A stretch of DNA of 64,000 nt from an uncultured Barnesiella sp. (GTDB lineage Bacteria > Bacteroidota > Bacteroidia > Bacteroidales > Barnesiellaceae), in NCBI GenBank assembly GCA_944320015.1, contig CALUFO010000005.1:24001-88000 (forward strand). The letters are read 5' to 3'. This document shows, in pieces, positions 7,576-17,272 of this stretch (the first letter of the stretch is position 1; every line of letters starts with the position of its first letter). The notes beneath the pieces are model-generated. The model was not told the origin of the DNA. It searched no databases and was given only the letters and a program-made list of their open reading frames with translations. Position numbers and translations under genes: made by a program.

Positions 7576-9033
7576 ATGGAGATAAAAGAACTTAAACCTG
7601 CGTCAATTTGGCACTATTTCGATGCCATAACCCGTGTTCCCCGTCCTTCGAAGAAGGAAGACCGTATAAGGGAGTTTTTGTTGAATTTTGCCAAGGAGCA
7701 GAATTTGGAAGCCAAGGTCGATAAAACCGGCAATGTGGTGATAACAAAGGCTGCGACTCCCGGCTGCGAAGGCGCGCCTACGGTCATCTTGCAAGCGCAT
7801 ATGGATATGGTGTGTGAGAAGAACGGCGATGTGAAGCACGATTTTGAGCAAGACCCTATCGAAACATATATCGATGGTGAATGGGTGAAAGCACGGGGAA
7901 CAACGTTGGGTGCCGATAACGGGATAGGCATGGCGGCCGCATTGGCGGTACTTGCCGATAAGGAGTTGAAGCACGGACGGGTACAGGCGTTGTTTACTGT
8001 CGATGAGGAGACAGGATTGACCGGAGCTTTCGGGCTGGAAAGCGGTATGATCGACGGCCGCTACCTGCTGAATCTCGATTCGGAGGACGAGGCCGAGATT
8101 TTCATCGGCTGTGCCGGTGGTATCGATACGACTTCGACGTTTGCCTATAAACCTATGCCGCTTCCTGCGGACAAGTTTTACTTGCGTGTCGAGGTGAAGA
8201 ATTTGTTGGGTGGCCACTCGGGCAGCGATATTCATTTGGGACGGGGAAATGCCAATAAATTGTTGGCTCGTTTCTTGTGGTCTTGCATGCGGCGGCATGA
8301 GTTGCATTTGTGCGCTATCGACGGCGGCAATTTGCGCAACGCCATACCCCGGGAGGCGATGGCGGTGATTGCCGTGAATCCTGCGGAGAAAGAGGATATC
8401 CGTGCCGAACTGAACCATTATGCGGCCGACGTGGCTGCCGAGTTGAGCGGTGTGGACCCCCATGTGACGATAGATATGTCGACGGCCGACACTCCCGAGT
8501 TCATGATCGAGGACAGTGTGGCCCGCTCTTTGATATGCGCGCTTTATGTGGCTCCTCACGGTGTTGTGGCCATGAGCCACGATATAGAGGGGCTGGTGGA
8601 GACCTCGACCAACTTGGCTTCGGTGAAGATGACCGAGCCGGGGAAGATTGTGGTGGCTACGAGCCAACGCAGTTCGGTCGAGTCGGAGAAATATGATATT
8701 GCCTATCAAGTGGAGTGCCTCTTCCGGTTGGCCGGAGCCGAGCCTACGCATGGCGATGGCTATCCCGGGTGGAAACCCAATATGCACTCCCGGATTAAGG
8801 ATATTGCGGTGACGGCCTATCAAGAACTGTATGGAGTGACCCCGGCTATCAAGGCTATCCATGCCGGTCTTGAATGCGGCTTGTTCTTGACGAAGTATCC
8901 GTCGCTCGATATGATTTCATTCGGCCCCACGCTGCGGGGTGTCCACTCGCCCGACGAGATGATGCACATTCCTGCGGTGGAGAAGTTCTGGAACCATTTG
9001 GTTCTGATTTTGGAGAAGGTGTCGGCCGAGTAA
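7576..9033 (+). CDS. pepD: Aminoacyl-histidine dipeptidase (M20 family)
   Basis: 485 residues, full length for bacterial PepD. The metal site is visible: AHMDMVC (zinc His/Asp near residue 75), TTLGADNGIG (bridging Asp near 115) and VDEETGLTGAF (catalytic Glu pair near 145). LDSEDEAEIFIG and GGHSGSDIH mark the rest of the catalytic and lid domains. It is a cytosolic dizinc peptidase that hydrolyses Xaa-His and other dipeptides. It is transcribed alone from promoter module 2 and followed by a hairpin terminator. Confidence 0.95.
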   Translation: MEIKELKPASIWHYFDAITRVPRPSKKEDRIREFLLNFAKEQNLEAKVDKTGNVVITKAATPGCEGAPTVILQAHMDMVCEKNGDVKHDFEQDPIETYIDGEWVKARGTTLGADNGIGMAAALAVLADKELKHGRVQALFTVDEETGLTGAFGLESGMIDGRYLLNLDSEDEAEIFIGCAGGIDTTSTFAYKPMPLPADKFYLRVEVKNLLGGHSGSDIHLGRGNANKLLARFLWSCMRRHELHLCAIDGGNLRNAIPREAMAVIAVNPAEKEDIRAELNHYAADVAAELSGVDPHVTIDMSTADTPEFMIEDSVARSLICALYVAPHGVVAMSHDIEGLVETSTNLASVKMTEPGKIVVATSQRSSVESEKYDIAYQVECLFRLAGAEPTHGDGYPGWKPNMHSRIKDIAVTAYQELYGVTPAIKAIHAGLECGLFLTKYPSLDMISFGPTLRGVHSPDEMMHIPAVEKFWNHLVLILEKVSAE

Positions 9034-9050
9034 GGGTCGCCCCGATATAA

Positions 9051-9088
9051 AGAGAGAGGGACACTCCGCGCGGGGTGCCCCTCTTTTC
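9051..9088. terminator. Terminator between pepD and the DUF3332 gene
   Basis: AGAGAGGG (9053-9060) pairs with CCCTCTTTT beyond an inner GC-rich stem around GCGC. It lies about 20 bases after the pepD stop and 20 before the end of the convergent gene. Confidence 0.75.
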
Positions 9089-9108
9089 TTGTTTCATATT
9101 GCGGTCGC

Positions 9109-9657
9109 TTATTTCAAGGCGAAGTTGCCATAGCGGGCAGCCTCTTGATAGGCCATTACGCCCGATTGCGAAAGCTCTACGATCATGTCGTTGCCGTCGG
9201 CTCCAATCATTTTTACATGGTTGGCGTCGATAAAGGTCATAAGTTTTGTCGTTTCGCCGTTGGCCGATACAGACCAAGAGTTGTCGTTGCTGTCGAATAC
9301 GAACCCGATGGTGGAGTTGTTGGCTTTGTTGGTGATGGTATAGCCGTTTTGGTCGGTTGTTACCAAATAAGTGTCGCCGTTTTGTCCTTTCATTTCTTGG
9401 GTCGATTGGGCGATTACATTGTTGCCGCTCCAAAATTCGATAGAGTTGAAGATAATAGCGTCGGCGGCTACTGTGAGTTCATATACCGGAATGATATGCA
9501 GGGCGATAAACACAAGCTCGTTTACAAATTTGTTTCCTATACTTTCGTTCCAGCCGAGGACTTTGTTCGTCAATTTGAACGAACCGATACAAGAGGAAAA
9601 GCATACGGTAGCACATAGCGCTACGGCAATAACCATGTTTAATTTGTTCCTTTTCAT
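9109..9657 (-). CDS. DUF3332-family lipoprotein
   Basis: 182 residues with a lipoprotein signal (Cys at about 23, FSSCIGSF). The segment CIGSFKLTNKVLGWN, then NKFVNELVFIALHIIPVYEL and NSIEFWSGNNV, is the DUF3332 pattern as I know it from many Gram-negative genomes, with one hydrophobic segment around residues 48-70. The C-terminal part has short beta strands (YTITNKANNSTIGFVFDSND). Function is unknown. A minus-strand TATCTTTG at 9763-9770 is a likely -7 box. Confidence 0.82.
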   Translation of the reverse strand: MKRNKLNMVIAVALCATVCFSSCIGSFKLTNKVLGWNESIGNKFVNELVFIALHIIPVYELTVAADAIIFNSIEFWSGNNVIAQSTQEMKGQNGDTYLVTTDQNGYTITNKANNSTIGFVFDSNDNSWSVSANGETTKLMTFIDANHVKMIGADGNDMIVELSQSGVMAYQEAARYGNFALK

Positions 9658-9793
9658 TGCGTTAAATTTTTAAGTTAGAAAATATCAATATAGTATTCGT
9701 ATTCCGAAAAAAATCGAAAACCGCAACTCTGTGAGAGCTGCCGTATTGCCATTTTATTATTACAAAGATAGAAATTTTTTGGAAACGCAGTCG

Positions 9794-11200
9794 TTATAGG
9801 GGGATTTTTTCTTGGTACAATTTATAATAGCGGAGTACCTCGTGCACATAGGCGGTGGTTTGCCGGCCTTTGAAGTAGCCGAATTTGCATACTTCGTCGT
9901 TGAAATATTCGGGATTGCTTTTAAGCAGCACAAATTGGCTCACGTTGTCGTCCCACACATAGGGGTCTTTCCCGTATTTCTTGGCCAGGGCCATGGCGTC
10001 GAATATATGGCCTATGCCACCGTTATAAGCGGCCAGAATGAATTTCAGCCGTTCGTTTTTGTCGGTGATTTTCGAGAAACTTTTGTTGAGCGATTGTATG
10101 CTTTTTACAGCGGCTTCGATGTTTTTCTCGGGGTTGGTGATTTCGTCGGGAGATAGCCCGAAAGCCTGCGCCGTGCGGGGCATCAGCTGCATGAGCCCTC
10201 TCGCTCCGGCCCACGATACGGCGAGGGTGTCGAAGTGCGATTCGTTGTAGGCTTGCGCGGCCAATATGCGCCAGTCCCAGTCGATGAGGCGGGCGTATTT
10301 TTTGAACAGGTCGTCGTAGATAGATATTTGTCCTTTCGAGACCGACAGCATGGCCGAGGCGGGGAGTGTTTTGCTCAACTCGAAGTATCGGCGGGATATG
10401 CTTCGGTAAGAGGGCGATTTTTGGTTTTCTTTCACCCATTGGTCTATGGCGCGGGCGAGTCCCGGCGATTGCTTGCTTACAGCCCATGAGGCTCTTTGCG
10501 GGAAGCTGACTTTCAAGTGAATGTCTATGTTGTTGTAGTAGGTGCGGTTCAACTGGGCGAGGTTGTTGTCGGCAAGGGTGTAGGGTATCTCTCCGGTCGA
10601 GACCATTTCGATGAGCTCTTCGGTGACTACGGTGTCTTTGTCGATGTGGTGTATGTGTATTCCTCCGCCCAATTCGTTGTTGAGGTTTTTGATGCGGTCT
10701 TCATATTTCGAGCCGGCTTCGACATAGATGTCTTTCCCGATTAAGTCGACCACGTCGTTGACCATTTCGTTTTTGGGTCTCCGGGGTTGAATGAGCACTT
10801 GGTGTGTGACGCTCTCGGCGCCGCAGTATAGCCACTCGTCTTTGGCGTCGCCGATGATGGGCAGTTCGTATGCGATAATGTCGCCTTCTCCTTTTTGGAG
10901 CATCTCGGTGAGGTGCGTGATGTTGTCGGCGATGATTACGGTGGTTTTCAGGTTGTAGTGGTCGGCAAACTGTTTGATGCGCTCGTATTCATACCCCATC
11001 TCTTCACCCCGGTAGATAAAATAGGAGGTGGAACTGTATAGGGTGAGTACCCGCAATTCGCCCCGCTGGCAGATGGAATCGAAATCGTCGGGCGCCGACT
11101 CGGACACCTGTTTCTTGCTGCCTCCTCCGCAGGCCGCAAGGAGAATCGACAGTAGCAGCGTAGCTATCCAACAAGATGCCGTCGTTCGCATAGGCTTCAA
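9794..11200 (-). CDS. mltF: Membrane-bound lytic murein transglycosylase F
   Basis: 468 residues. A lipoprotein signal (LLAACGGG) is followed by a periplasmic solute-binding-like domain (about 45-285: GELRVLTLYSSTSYF, EMGYEYERIKQFADHY) and a C-terminal SLT domain. The catalytic glutamate is in AAQAYNESHFD (near residue 319), with GARGLMQLMPRTA and ILAAYNGGIGH completing the goose-type lysozyme motifs. It cleaves peptidoglycan to 1,6-anhydromuropeptides at the outer membrane. Its ATG overlaps the udk stop by 4 bases (ATGA), so the two are translationally coupled. Confidence 0.94.
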   Translation of the reverse strand: MKPMRTTASCWIATLLLSILLAACGGGSKKQVSESAPDDFDSICQRGELRVLTLYSSTSYFIYRGEEMGYEYERIKQFADHYNLKTTVIIADNITHLTEMLQKGEGDIIAYELPIIGDAKDEWLYCGAESVTHQVLIQPRRPKNEMVNDVVDLIGKDIYVEAGSKYEDRIKNLNNELGGGIHIHHIDKDTVVTEELIEMVSTGEIPYTLADNNLAQLNRTYYNNIDIHLKVSFPQRASWAVSKQSPGLARAIDQWVKENQKSPSYRSISRRYFELSKTLPASAMLSVSKGQISIYDDLFKKYARLIDWDWRILAAQAYNESHFDTLAVSWAGARGLMQLMPRTAQAFGLSPDEITNPEKNIEAAVKSIQSLNKSFSKITDKNERLKFILAAYNGGIGHIFDAMALAKKYGKDPYVWDDNVSQFVLLKSNPEYFNDEVCKFGYFKGRQTTAYVHEVLRYYKLYQEKIPL

Positions 11201-11808
11201 CCGTTGAGCTTGTGCGAGATGAAGTTGGTCATAATCTCGATGGCGACCGAGTTGTGCCCGCCTTGCGGGATAATGATGTCGGCATACCGCTTGGTAGGCT
11301 CGATGTGTTGCAGGTGCATGGGTTTCAGAACCCGTTCATAGCGTTCGATGACCATTTCGACGGTGCGTCCCCGCTCGATGATGTCGCGGTTGATGACCCG
11401 GATAAGGCGGTCGTCGGCGTCGGCGTCGACAAAGACTTTCATATCCATCATGTTGCGCAACTCTTCGTTGCAGAGTATGAGAATGCCTTCGACGATAACG
11501 ATGTCGCGGGGTTCGACCCGTATGGTCTCTTTGGAGCGTGTGCAGGTGAGGAACGAGTAGATGGGCTGCTCGATGGGGCGGCCGGCTTTCAGCTCTTTCA
11601 AATGTTTTACCAGCAAATCGAAGTCGATGGCCGCGGGCTCGTCGAAATTGATATTCTGCCGTTCTTCTACGGGCACATGGCTGCTGTCCCAGTAGTAGGA
11701 GTCTTGCGGAATAACGGCAGTCTGTCCGGCGGGAAGGCTCTCGATAATTTTTCTTACAACGGTGGTTTTTCCCGACCCGGTTCCACCGGCTATTCCTATG
11801 ATCAACAT
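11197..11808 (-). CDS. udk: Uridine kinase
   Basis: 203 residues, full length. The P-loop is GIAGGTGSGKTTV (residues 6-16), followed by QDSYYWD, NFDEPAAIDFDLL and YSFLTCTRS, the uridine-binding region of uridine/cytidine kinases. IVEGILIL and DADADDRLIRVINRDI.ERGR are further family motifs. It phosphorylates uridine and cytidine in pyrimidine salvage. It lies 36 bases after purM and overlaps mltF by 4 bases, forming a purM-udk-mltF transcription unit. Confidence 0.96.
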   Translation of the reverse strand: MLIIGIAGGTGSGKTTVVRKIIESLPAGQTAVIPQDSYYWDSSHVPVEERQNINFDEPAAIDFDLLVKHLKELKAGRPIEQPIYSFLTCTRSKETIRVEPRDIVIVEGILILCNEELRNMMDMKVFVDADADDRLIRVINRDIIERGRTVEMVIERYERVLKPMHLQHIEPTKRYADIIIPQGGHNSVAIEIMTNFISHKLNG

Positions 11809-11844
11809 GGTATGACGCGATTAAGAGGTAAAACGAAAAATTTT

Positions 11845-13014
11845 TTATTTGTATTCAAATCGTCCTTTTTCCGATTCGATGATGAGTTCATTTTGGGGGG
11901 CGGGCATGGTGTAGCCTACGACGCGGGCGTCGATGCCGAATGATTGGCTGATGTCGATGACCCTTTGGGCGTCGGCGGCGTCGACATAGATTTCCATGCG
12001 GTGTCCCATGTTGAAAACTTTGTACATTTCGTGCCAGTCGGTACCCGATTGTTCCTGTATGATGTTGAAGAGCGGGGGTATGGGGAAGAGGTTGTTTTTT
12101 ACGACTTTCATATTTTCTACAAAGTGCATGACTTTGGTTTGCGCGCCGCCCGAGCAGTGTACCATACCGTGGATTTTCGGACGCATCTCGTCGAGCATTT
12201 TCTTGATGACGGGGGCATATGTGCGGGTGGGCGAGAGAACCAGTTTCCCGGCGTCGATTCCCAGCCCGGCTATTTGGTCGGTGAGCTTCAGATTGCCCGA
12301 ATATACCAGTTCGTCGGGCACGGCGTTGTCATAGCTTTCGGGATACTTCCCGGCGAGGTATTTGGCGAATACATCGTGGCGGGCCGAGGTGAGCCCGTTG
12401 CTGCCCATGCCGCCGTTGTAGTTTTTCTCGTAGGTGGCTTGTCCGTAAGAGGATAGTCCCACGATTACGTCGCCCGGGAGAATGTTGCCGTTCGATATGA
12501 CATCTTTGCGCTTCATGCGGCAGGTGACCGTGCTGTCGACGATGATAGTCCGCACCAAGTCGCCCACATCGGCGGTCTCGCCGCCGGTGCTGTATGCGTT
12601 CACTCCCAGCTCGCGCAACTCGGCGAGCAGTTCCTCGGTACCGTTGATAATGGCCGATATGACTTCGCCGGGAACAAGGAGCTTGTTCCGCCCGATAGTC
12701 GAGGACACGAGTATGTTGTCGGTGGCGCCCACGCACAGCAGGTCGTCGATGTTCATGATGAGGGCGTCTTGCGCGATACCTCTCCACACGCTCAGGTCGC
12801 CGGTCTCTTTCCAATACATATAGGCCAGCGACGATTTGGTGCCGGCGCCGTCGGCGTGCATGATGTTGCAATATTCGGGGTCGCCTCCCAGTATATCGGG
12901 GATTATTTTACAGAAGGCTTTGGGGAATATGCCCTTGTCGATATTTTTGATGGCGTTGTGAACGTCTTCTTTCGAAGCCGACACGCCGCGCAGGTTGTAA
13001 CGTTGGTCGTTCAT
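11845..13014 (-). CDS. purM: Phosphoribosylformylglycinamidine cyclo-ligase (AIR synthase)
   Basis: 389 residues, slightly longer than the usual ~350 but typical of the Bacteroidota form. Motifs include HADGAGTKSSLAYMYW near the N-terminus, MNIDDLLCVGA, GGETADVGDLV and GLSSYGQATYEKNYNGGMGS. These match the ATP/FGAM binding sites of PurM/PurL-type enzymes. It closes the imidazole ring of AIR, the fifth step of purine synthesis. It has a promoter at 13036-13068 and leads the operon with udk and mltF. Confidence 0.95.
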   Translation of the reverse strand: MNDQRYNLRGVSASKEDVHNAIKNIDKGIFPKAFCKIIPDILGGDPEYCNIMHADGAGTKSSLAYMYWKETGDLSVWRGIAQDALIMNIDDLLCVGATDNILVSSTIGRNKLLVPGEVISAIINGTEELLAELRELGVNAYSTGGETADVGDLVRTIIVDSTVTCRMKRKDVISNGNILPGDVIVGLSSYGQATYEKNYNGGMGSNGLTSARHDVFAKYLAGKYPESYDNAVPDELVYSGNLKLTDQIAGLGIDAGKLVLSPTRTYAPVIKKMLDEMRPKIHGMVHCSGGAQTKVMHFVENMKVVKNNLFPIPPLFNIIQEQSGTDWHEMYKVFNMGHRMEIYVDAADAQRVIDISQSFGIDARVVGYTMPAPQNELIIESEKGRFEYK

Positions 13015-13035
13015 ATTTGGGAGATTGAATAATTA

Positions 13036-13068
13036 CAAAATTAGTGCAAAAAAGGTATTGGGTGCAAA
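13036..13068 (-). promoter_or_regulatory. purM promoter
   Basis: Minus strand TTTG (13065-13068), 21 bases, TAATTTTG (13036-13043), about 20 bases before the purM ATG. It falls between the cdsA stop and purM, so purM need not rely on read-through from cdsA. Confidence 0.6.
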
Positions 13069-13075
13069 CTTGTGG

Positions 13076-13921
13076 CTATAAAATGAATGACAAATATATA
13101 AATATCACGGGCGAGGCGATCAATTCGCTGTCAAACCGGTCGAGTATCCCGCCGTGTCCCGGGAGTATTTTCCCGGAGTCTTTTACTCCGGCCGTGCGTT
13201 TAAGAAGCGATTCGCACAGGTCGCCCCATGTCGAGAATATAGAGGTAAGTATGCCCATGCCTATCCATTGGGGGGTGGTGAGTATGCCCGGTATCAAGTA
13301 GTTCAGGCAGGAAGCCAGAATGATGCAAAACACCAAGCCTCCGAAAAATCCTTCCCATGATTTTTTGGGCGATATGCGCTCAAACAGCCGGTGCTTGCCG
13401 AGGGTGCAGCCTACGATATAGGCTCCCGTATCGTTTGTCCATACGAATACAAACAGGGCCATGAGCAAGTATTCGGGGTGACCCAGCAGGAGTTGCAACT
13501 CTTTGCCGTATCCCCACACGCTCAACAGCGCCAGCGGCAGTACCACATATATCTGCCCCAAGATGCTGTATGCCCACCCGGCGACGGGCGATTTGTCGGG
13601 CGATTTGTAGAGTTGAATGATAGGGCGTGCCGCAACGTAGATGAGGTAGGTGAGTATGGCCGCTTTTTGCATGTTGGCGGGAATTTGTCCCGAAAAGGAG
13701 AATATGGCCAGAAATAGGGCGCAGGCTCCTGCCATGTCGACGACAAACAGCCCTTGGTCAAACCTCCGGCCGAGTTGCGTTAAGTTGAGGAACTCGATGT
13801 AGCCGAGTAGCGCGATGATTCCGAAAACGATGAGAAAAGTGTAGGCTCCTGCCAAAACAGCAGCCGTGATGATCGAGATGAATAAAATCCCGGTTAAGGT
13901 TCGAGTCAATAAATTTTTCAC
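13076..13921 (-). CDS. cdsA: Phosphatidate cytidylyltransferase
   Basis: 281 residues with about eight hydrophobic transmembrane helices. The C-terminal signature SLLKRTAGVKDSGKILPGHGG (split over residues near 240-262) is the CDP-diglyceride synthase motif with its conserved K-D and H-G-G. WTNDTGAYIVG and KKSWEGFFGG are the other CdsA landmarks. It makes CDP-diacylglycerol from phosphatidate and CTP in the inner membrane, the branch point for phospholipids. The rsfS-ftsH-cdsA order is conserved in Bacteroidales, but here cdsA is 305 bases from ftsH and has two promoter modules of its own. Confidence 0.95.
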   Translation of the reverse strand: MKNLLTRTLTGILFISIITAAVLAGAYTFLIVFGIIALLGYIEFLNLTQLGRRFDQGLFVVDMAGACALFLAIFSFSGQIPANMQKAAILTYLIYVAARPIIQLYKSPDKSPVAGWAYSILGQIYVVLPLALLSVWGYGKELQLLLGHPEYLLMALFVFVWTNDTGAYIVGCTLGKHRLFERISPKKSWEGFFGGLVFCIILASCLNYLIPGILTTPQWIGMGILTSIFSTWGDLCESLLKRTAGVKDSGKILPGHGGILDRFDSELIASPVIFIYLSFIL

Positions 13922-13949
13922 GGTCTTTTATTTTTGATGAATCGTTTTA

Positions 13950-14020
13950 CAAATATAGTGAAAGTCGAAAGCAAAAAAATCAAGTTTACTTGATTTTTTT
14001 GCTGAGGCGCATCCTGTATT
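13950..14020 (-). promoter_or_regulatory. Promoter module copy 3 (cdsA, proximal)
   Basis: Minus strand ends CGACTTTCACTATATTTG with -7 TATATTTG at 13950-13957. Next to it is a near-perfect inverted repeat, GCAAAAAAATCAAGT and ACTTGATTTTTTTGC around a TT loop, and the AATACAGGATGCGCCTC flank. No TTTG sits exactly at -33; a T-tract is there instead. It is about 30 bases before the cdsA start. Confidence 0.6.
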
Positions 14021-14024
14021 CTCT

Positions 14025-14096
14025 AAATATAGTGAAAGTCGAGTACAATACAAAGAGCTCGCTCAATTTGTATTGTCGAGGCGCCTCCTGTATTCT
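14025..14096 (-). promoter_or_regulatory. Promoter module copy 4 (cdsA, distal)
   Basis: A second module directly abutting copy 3. Minus strand TTTG-N19-TATATTTA, with the inverted repeat ACAATACAAATTGAGC / GCTCTTTGTATTGT and the left flank AATACAGGAGGCGCCTCGAC. The rest of the ftsH-cdsA gap (14097-14226) holds only AT-rich sequence and a short AGAGGTATG/CAGTACCTCT imperfect hairpin near the ftsH end. Confidence 0.55.
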
Positions 14097-14226
14097 ATAT
14101 TACTATGTATATCCATTTAAAAAAATTGGGTCGTTCGATTTTCTTTTGGGCTTGTTCACAAAAAAGAGGTATGGAAAATCCAGTACCTCTTTTTTGGTAA
14201 ACGGTAAACCTCCGTTCTATGGGTTG

Positions 14227-16272
14227 TTATTCTTGGCTGTTTGTGCTCTGCTCCTTTTCTTCGCCGGAGCCTTCGGGAGGAGTGTCTTCGGCCGTGTTCT
14301 CGGTCGATTTTGGGGCTTCTTCTTTCGAGTCGGCTTTTTCCTCTTCTTGCTTGGCGGCTTCTTCGTTCTGCAAGATTTCCTCGGTGCGGGATACCCACGG
14401 GCGTTTACCGAAGATGTGTTCGACATCTTCGGCGAAGATTACCTCGCGGGTGAGCAGCACCTCGGCCAGTTGCGCGTGTTTATCGGCGTTTTCCCGAAGA
14501 ATCTGTTTAGCTCGTTCGTATTGCTCGTTGACGATTTTGCTCACTTCGTCGTCGATAAGTTTTGCGGTATCTTCGCTATACGGTTTGGTGAATCCGTACT
14601 CTTGGCCGGTGGAGTCGTAGTAGGAGAGGTTGGGCAGTTTGTCGCTCATTCCGAAGTAGACAACCATAGCGTATGCCTGTTTGGTGACTCTTTCCAAGTC
14701 GTTCGAGGCTCCGGTGGAGATGCGTCCGAGGAATACCTCTTCGGCGGCTCGTCCGCCCAGTGTGGCGCACATTTCGTCGAGCATTTGTTCCCGGGTCGTG
14801 ATTTGTCGCTCTTCCGGCAGATACCAAGCGGCGCCCAGCGCCCGGCCTCTCGGGACAATGGTCACTTTGATGAGCGGGTTGGCATATCTCAGCAGCCAGC
14901 TGATCGAAGCATGTCCGGCCTCGTGTATGGCGATAGAGCGTTTTTCTTCCTGAGTAGTGATTTTAGAGCGTTTCTCCAATCCGCCCACGATACGGTCGAC
15001 GGCATCCATGAAGTCTTGCCGCTGTACGCTCTTTTTGTTTTTTCGCGCGGCGATAAGCGCGGCTTCGTTGCAGACGTTGGCGATGTCGGCGCCCGAGAAT
15101 CCCGGGGTTTGGCGCGCCAGCAGGTCTACATCGACCGACTCGTCGATTTTTACATTGCGCAGGTGCACTTTGAATATGGCCTTGCGGTCGTTCAACTCGG
15201 GGAGCTCCACATAGATTTGACGGTCGAAACGCCCCGCGCGTAAGAGCGCTTTGTCCAAGATGTCGGCGCGGTTGGTGGCGGCCAGGATGATGACTCCGCT
15301 GTTCGAGCCGAATCCGTCCATTTCTGTTAAAAGCTGGTTAAGCGTATTCTCACGCTCGTCGTTGGAGCCCATGTTGGGGTTTTTCCCACGAGCCCGTCCC
15401 ACGGCGTCGATTTCGTCGATAAATACGATACACGGGGCTTTTTCTTTGGCTTGCCTGAAAAGGTCGCGCACCCGCGAGGCGCCTACGCCCACAAACATCT
15501 CTACGAAGTCCGAGCCCGAGAGGGAGAAGAACGGTACGTTGGCTTCGCCGGCCACGGCTTTTGCCAATAATGTTTTTCCCGTTCCCGGGGGGCCTACGAG
15601 CAAGGCGCCTTTGGGTATTTTACCACCGAGGTCGGTATATCGGCTGGGGTGTTTGAGAAATTCGACAATCTCTTCTACCTCCTGTTTGGCTTCGGAGAGG
15701 CCGGCCACATCGTCGAAAGTCACTTTCACGGCGCCGTCCTTGTCGAATAGCTGGGCTTTGGCCTTGCCCACGTTGAAAACGCCTCCGCTACCTCCACCGC
15801 CTTGATTGGACATGCGGCGTGCCAGATAGATCCAAAATATAATAAAGAATATAATGGGGCCTATCGACCACAATATAGTGGAGATGTCGCTGCTGTTTTC
15901 GTAATAGACTTCGGCGTTGAACCCGTTTTCTTTTTTCCAGTTGTCGAGGGTTACGGCAAAACTGTCGCCCGAGGGAATGTTTGTATAGACGGTAGGGTGA
16001 CCCACGATTTCGTCGGTTTTGAATACGGCTTTGGCCGTGCTGTCATTCAGTTGGGCTTCTGCATAACCCTTCTTGGCAAAGACGGTCAACCGGGAGATTC
16101 CGCCCTCTTTGGCGATTCTTTCAAATTCGGTCCAGTTCACCTCTTTGCTCATGGAACTGTCGTTGATGTAGTAGAGTCCAAACAGCGAAAGGGCAATGAT
16201 CGCATACATCCAATACAAGTTGAATCGCATTCCTTTCTTTTTAGGACCTAATGGAGACATGTTGTTTCCCAT
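14227..16272 (-). CDS. ftsH: ATP-dependent zinc metalloprotease FtsH
   Basis: 681 residues. Two transmembrane helices (about 15-35 and 130-150) flank a periplasmic domain. The AAA module has Walker A GPPGTGKT (near 228), Walker [12 protein letters not shown] and the second region of homology [19 protein letters not shown]. The zinc site is HEAGH (near 450). The C-terminal tail is rich in Glu/Lys/Ser and probably disordered. FtsH forms membrane hexamers that extract and degrade membrane and regulatory proteins. The start at 16272 gives [14 protein letters not shown]; an internal Met5 is an alternative. It follows rsfS by 38 bases. Confidence 0.97.
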   Translation of the reverse strand: MGNNMSPLGPKKKGMRFNLYWMYAIIALSLFGLYYINDSSMSKEVNWTEFERIAKEGGISRLTVFAKKGYAEAQLNDSTAKAVFKTDEIVGHPTVYTNIPSGDSFAVTLDNWKKENGFNAEVYYENSSDISTILWSIGPIIFFIIFWIYLARRMSNQGGGGSGGVFNVGKAKAQLFDKDGAVKVTFDDVAGLSEAKQEVEEIVEFLKHPSRYTDLGGKIPKGALLVGPPGTGKTLLAKAVAGEANVPFFSLSGSDFVEMFVGVGASRVRDLFRQAKEKAPCIVFIDEIDAVGRARGKNPNMGSNDERENTLNQLLTEMDGFGSNSGVIILAATNRADILDKALLRAGRFDRQIYVELPELNDRKAIFKVHLRNVKIDESVDVDLLARQTPGFSGADIANVCNEAALIAARKNKKSVQRQDFMDAVDRIVGGLEKRSKITTQEEKRSIAIHEAGHASISWLLRYANPLIKVTIVPRGRALGAAWYLPEERQITTREQMLDEMCATLGGRAAEEVFLGRISTGASNDLERVTKQAYAMVVYFGMSDKLPNLSYYDSTGQEYGFTKPYSEDTAKLIDDEVSKIVNEQYERAKQILRENADKHAQLAEVLLTREVIFAEDVEHIFGKRPWVSRTEEILQNEEAAKQEEEKADSKEEAPKSTENTAEDTPPEGSGEEKEQSTNSQE

Positions 16273-16310
16273 ATATAGTTGTATAATGTGCTAAACGGTA
16301 TGTACAAAAA

Positions 16311-16667
16311 TCATTCCAAGTCGGGAATCTCTGCCAATTTGGCGTCATTCCACAACTGTTCGAGTTTATAGTAGTTCCGATACTCCGGTAGGAAAACGTG
16401 TGCCAATACGCTGCCATAGTCGATAATGATCCATTGGCTGTTTTGGTATCCGTCGTATCCGAAAGGTTTTATTCCTGTATTTTGCTGAACATATTCCCGC
16501 ACACTGTCGGCGATGGCTGCGACCTGGGTGGTCGATTGCCCTTCGCATATCACGAAGTGCGAGGTGGCTGCCGCTTCTATTTTCGACAGGTCTACGGTCG
16601 TAATTTTCTTCCCTTTTTTCTCTTGAATGCCTTCTACAATAGCTTTTATTAATTGCTTTTCGTTCAT
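16311..16667 (-). CDS. rsfS: Ribosome silencing factor
   Basis: 118 residues, full length for RsfS/Iojap. Motifs: KITTVDLSKIEAAATSHFVIC, then DSVREY and GYDGYQNSQWIIIDYGSVLAHVF, which include the conserved W.(I/V)(I/V)D.G...(H)(V/I)F core. It binds ribosomal protein L14 and blocks subunit joining under starvation. It heads the rsfS-ftsH transcription unit, with a promoter at 16697-16725. Confidence 0.95.
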   Translation of the reverse strand: MNEKQLIKAIVEGIQEKKGKKITTVDLSKIEAAATSHFVICEGQSTTQVAAIADSVREYVQQNTGIKPFGYDGYQNSQWIIIDYGSVLAHVFLPEYRNYYKLEQLWNDAKLAEIPDLE

Positions 16668-16696
16668 CTGTTTAATGCGTATAGAATCTCACCTTG

Positions 16697-16725
16697 CAAA
16701 GATAATGCGATTTTTTCGATTTCAA
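16697..16725 (-). promoter_or_regulatory. rsfS-ftsH promoter
   Basis: Minus strand TTG (16723-16725), 18 bases, TATCTTTG (16697-16704), about 30 bases before the rsfS start. Confidence 0.55.
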
Positions 16726-16795
16726 GGAGGAAGGCTTGTTATAAAATTGAGGGTTTAGTTAAAACTCCTTTTTATTTATAGGAGGAGTGCAGATA

Positions 16796-17272
16796 CTTTA
16801 AACTCTCCCTCTGTGTTTCCTGCAATCGGCAAGAGGCGATACATTTAAACTCCTCCTCTGTGTGGCGTCAGCCATATAGGGGAGACACCGAGGAGAGGGG
16901 TTGAAAAAATAGCAAACATGTCCGGCAGGGAAAACCGCCTTTATCGGGCCGGGAGGACGCCTGCCGGCGGAGGAAACAGGGCGAGGACTGTCTGAGCGAA
17001 GCGAGTTCCGCAGCCCCCGACGGCGGCAGCGGCGGCCGAGCGAATAAGCCCGATAACAGCGGCGGCGCTTCTTGGTTCGTTCTTCTCGCTGCTGAGAAGA
17101 ATGAACAAATAGAAATCCTCTGTGTTTTGCAAAGCAAAATATAGGGGAGGTGGCACGCAGTGACGGAGGGATTTAATACATTAATATACAGGTTTTTAAT
17201 ATCCCGGTTTTTATCACCTCCCATTTAAACTTCTCCCCGTGTTTGCTGTAATATAGTAAGGGATAGTTTAAA
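16796..17272 (+). repeat. Composite hairpin repeat, copy B
   Basis: Module hairpin at 16851-16888 with tip TGGCG-TCA-GCCA, 190-base core at 16921-17110 in the same orientation as copy A, and a module hairpin at 17116-17152 (tip GTTTTGC-AAA-GCAAAAT). GTTTAAA/TTTAAAC words recur at its edges. It fills the gap between rsfS and the fucosyltransferase-like gene; no gene is present. Confidence 0.85.
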
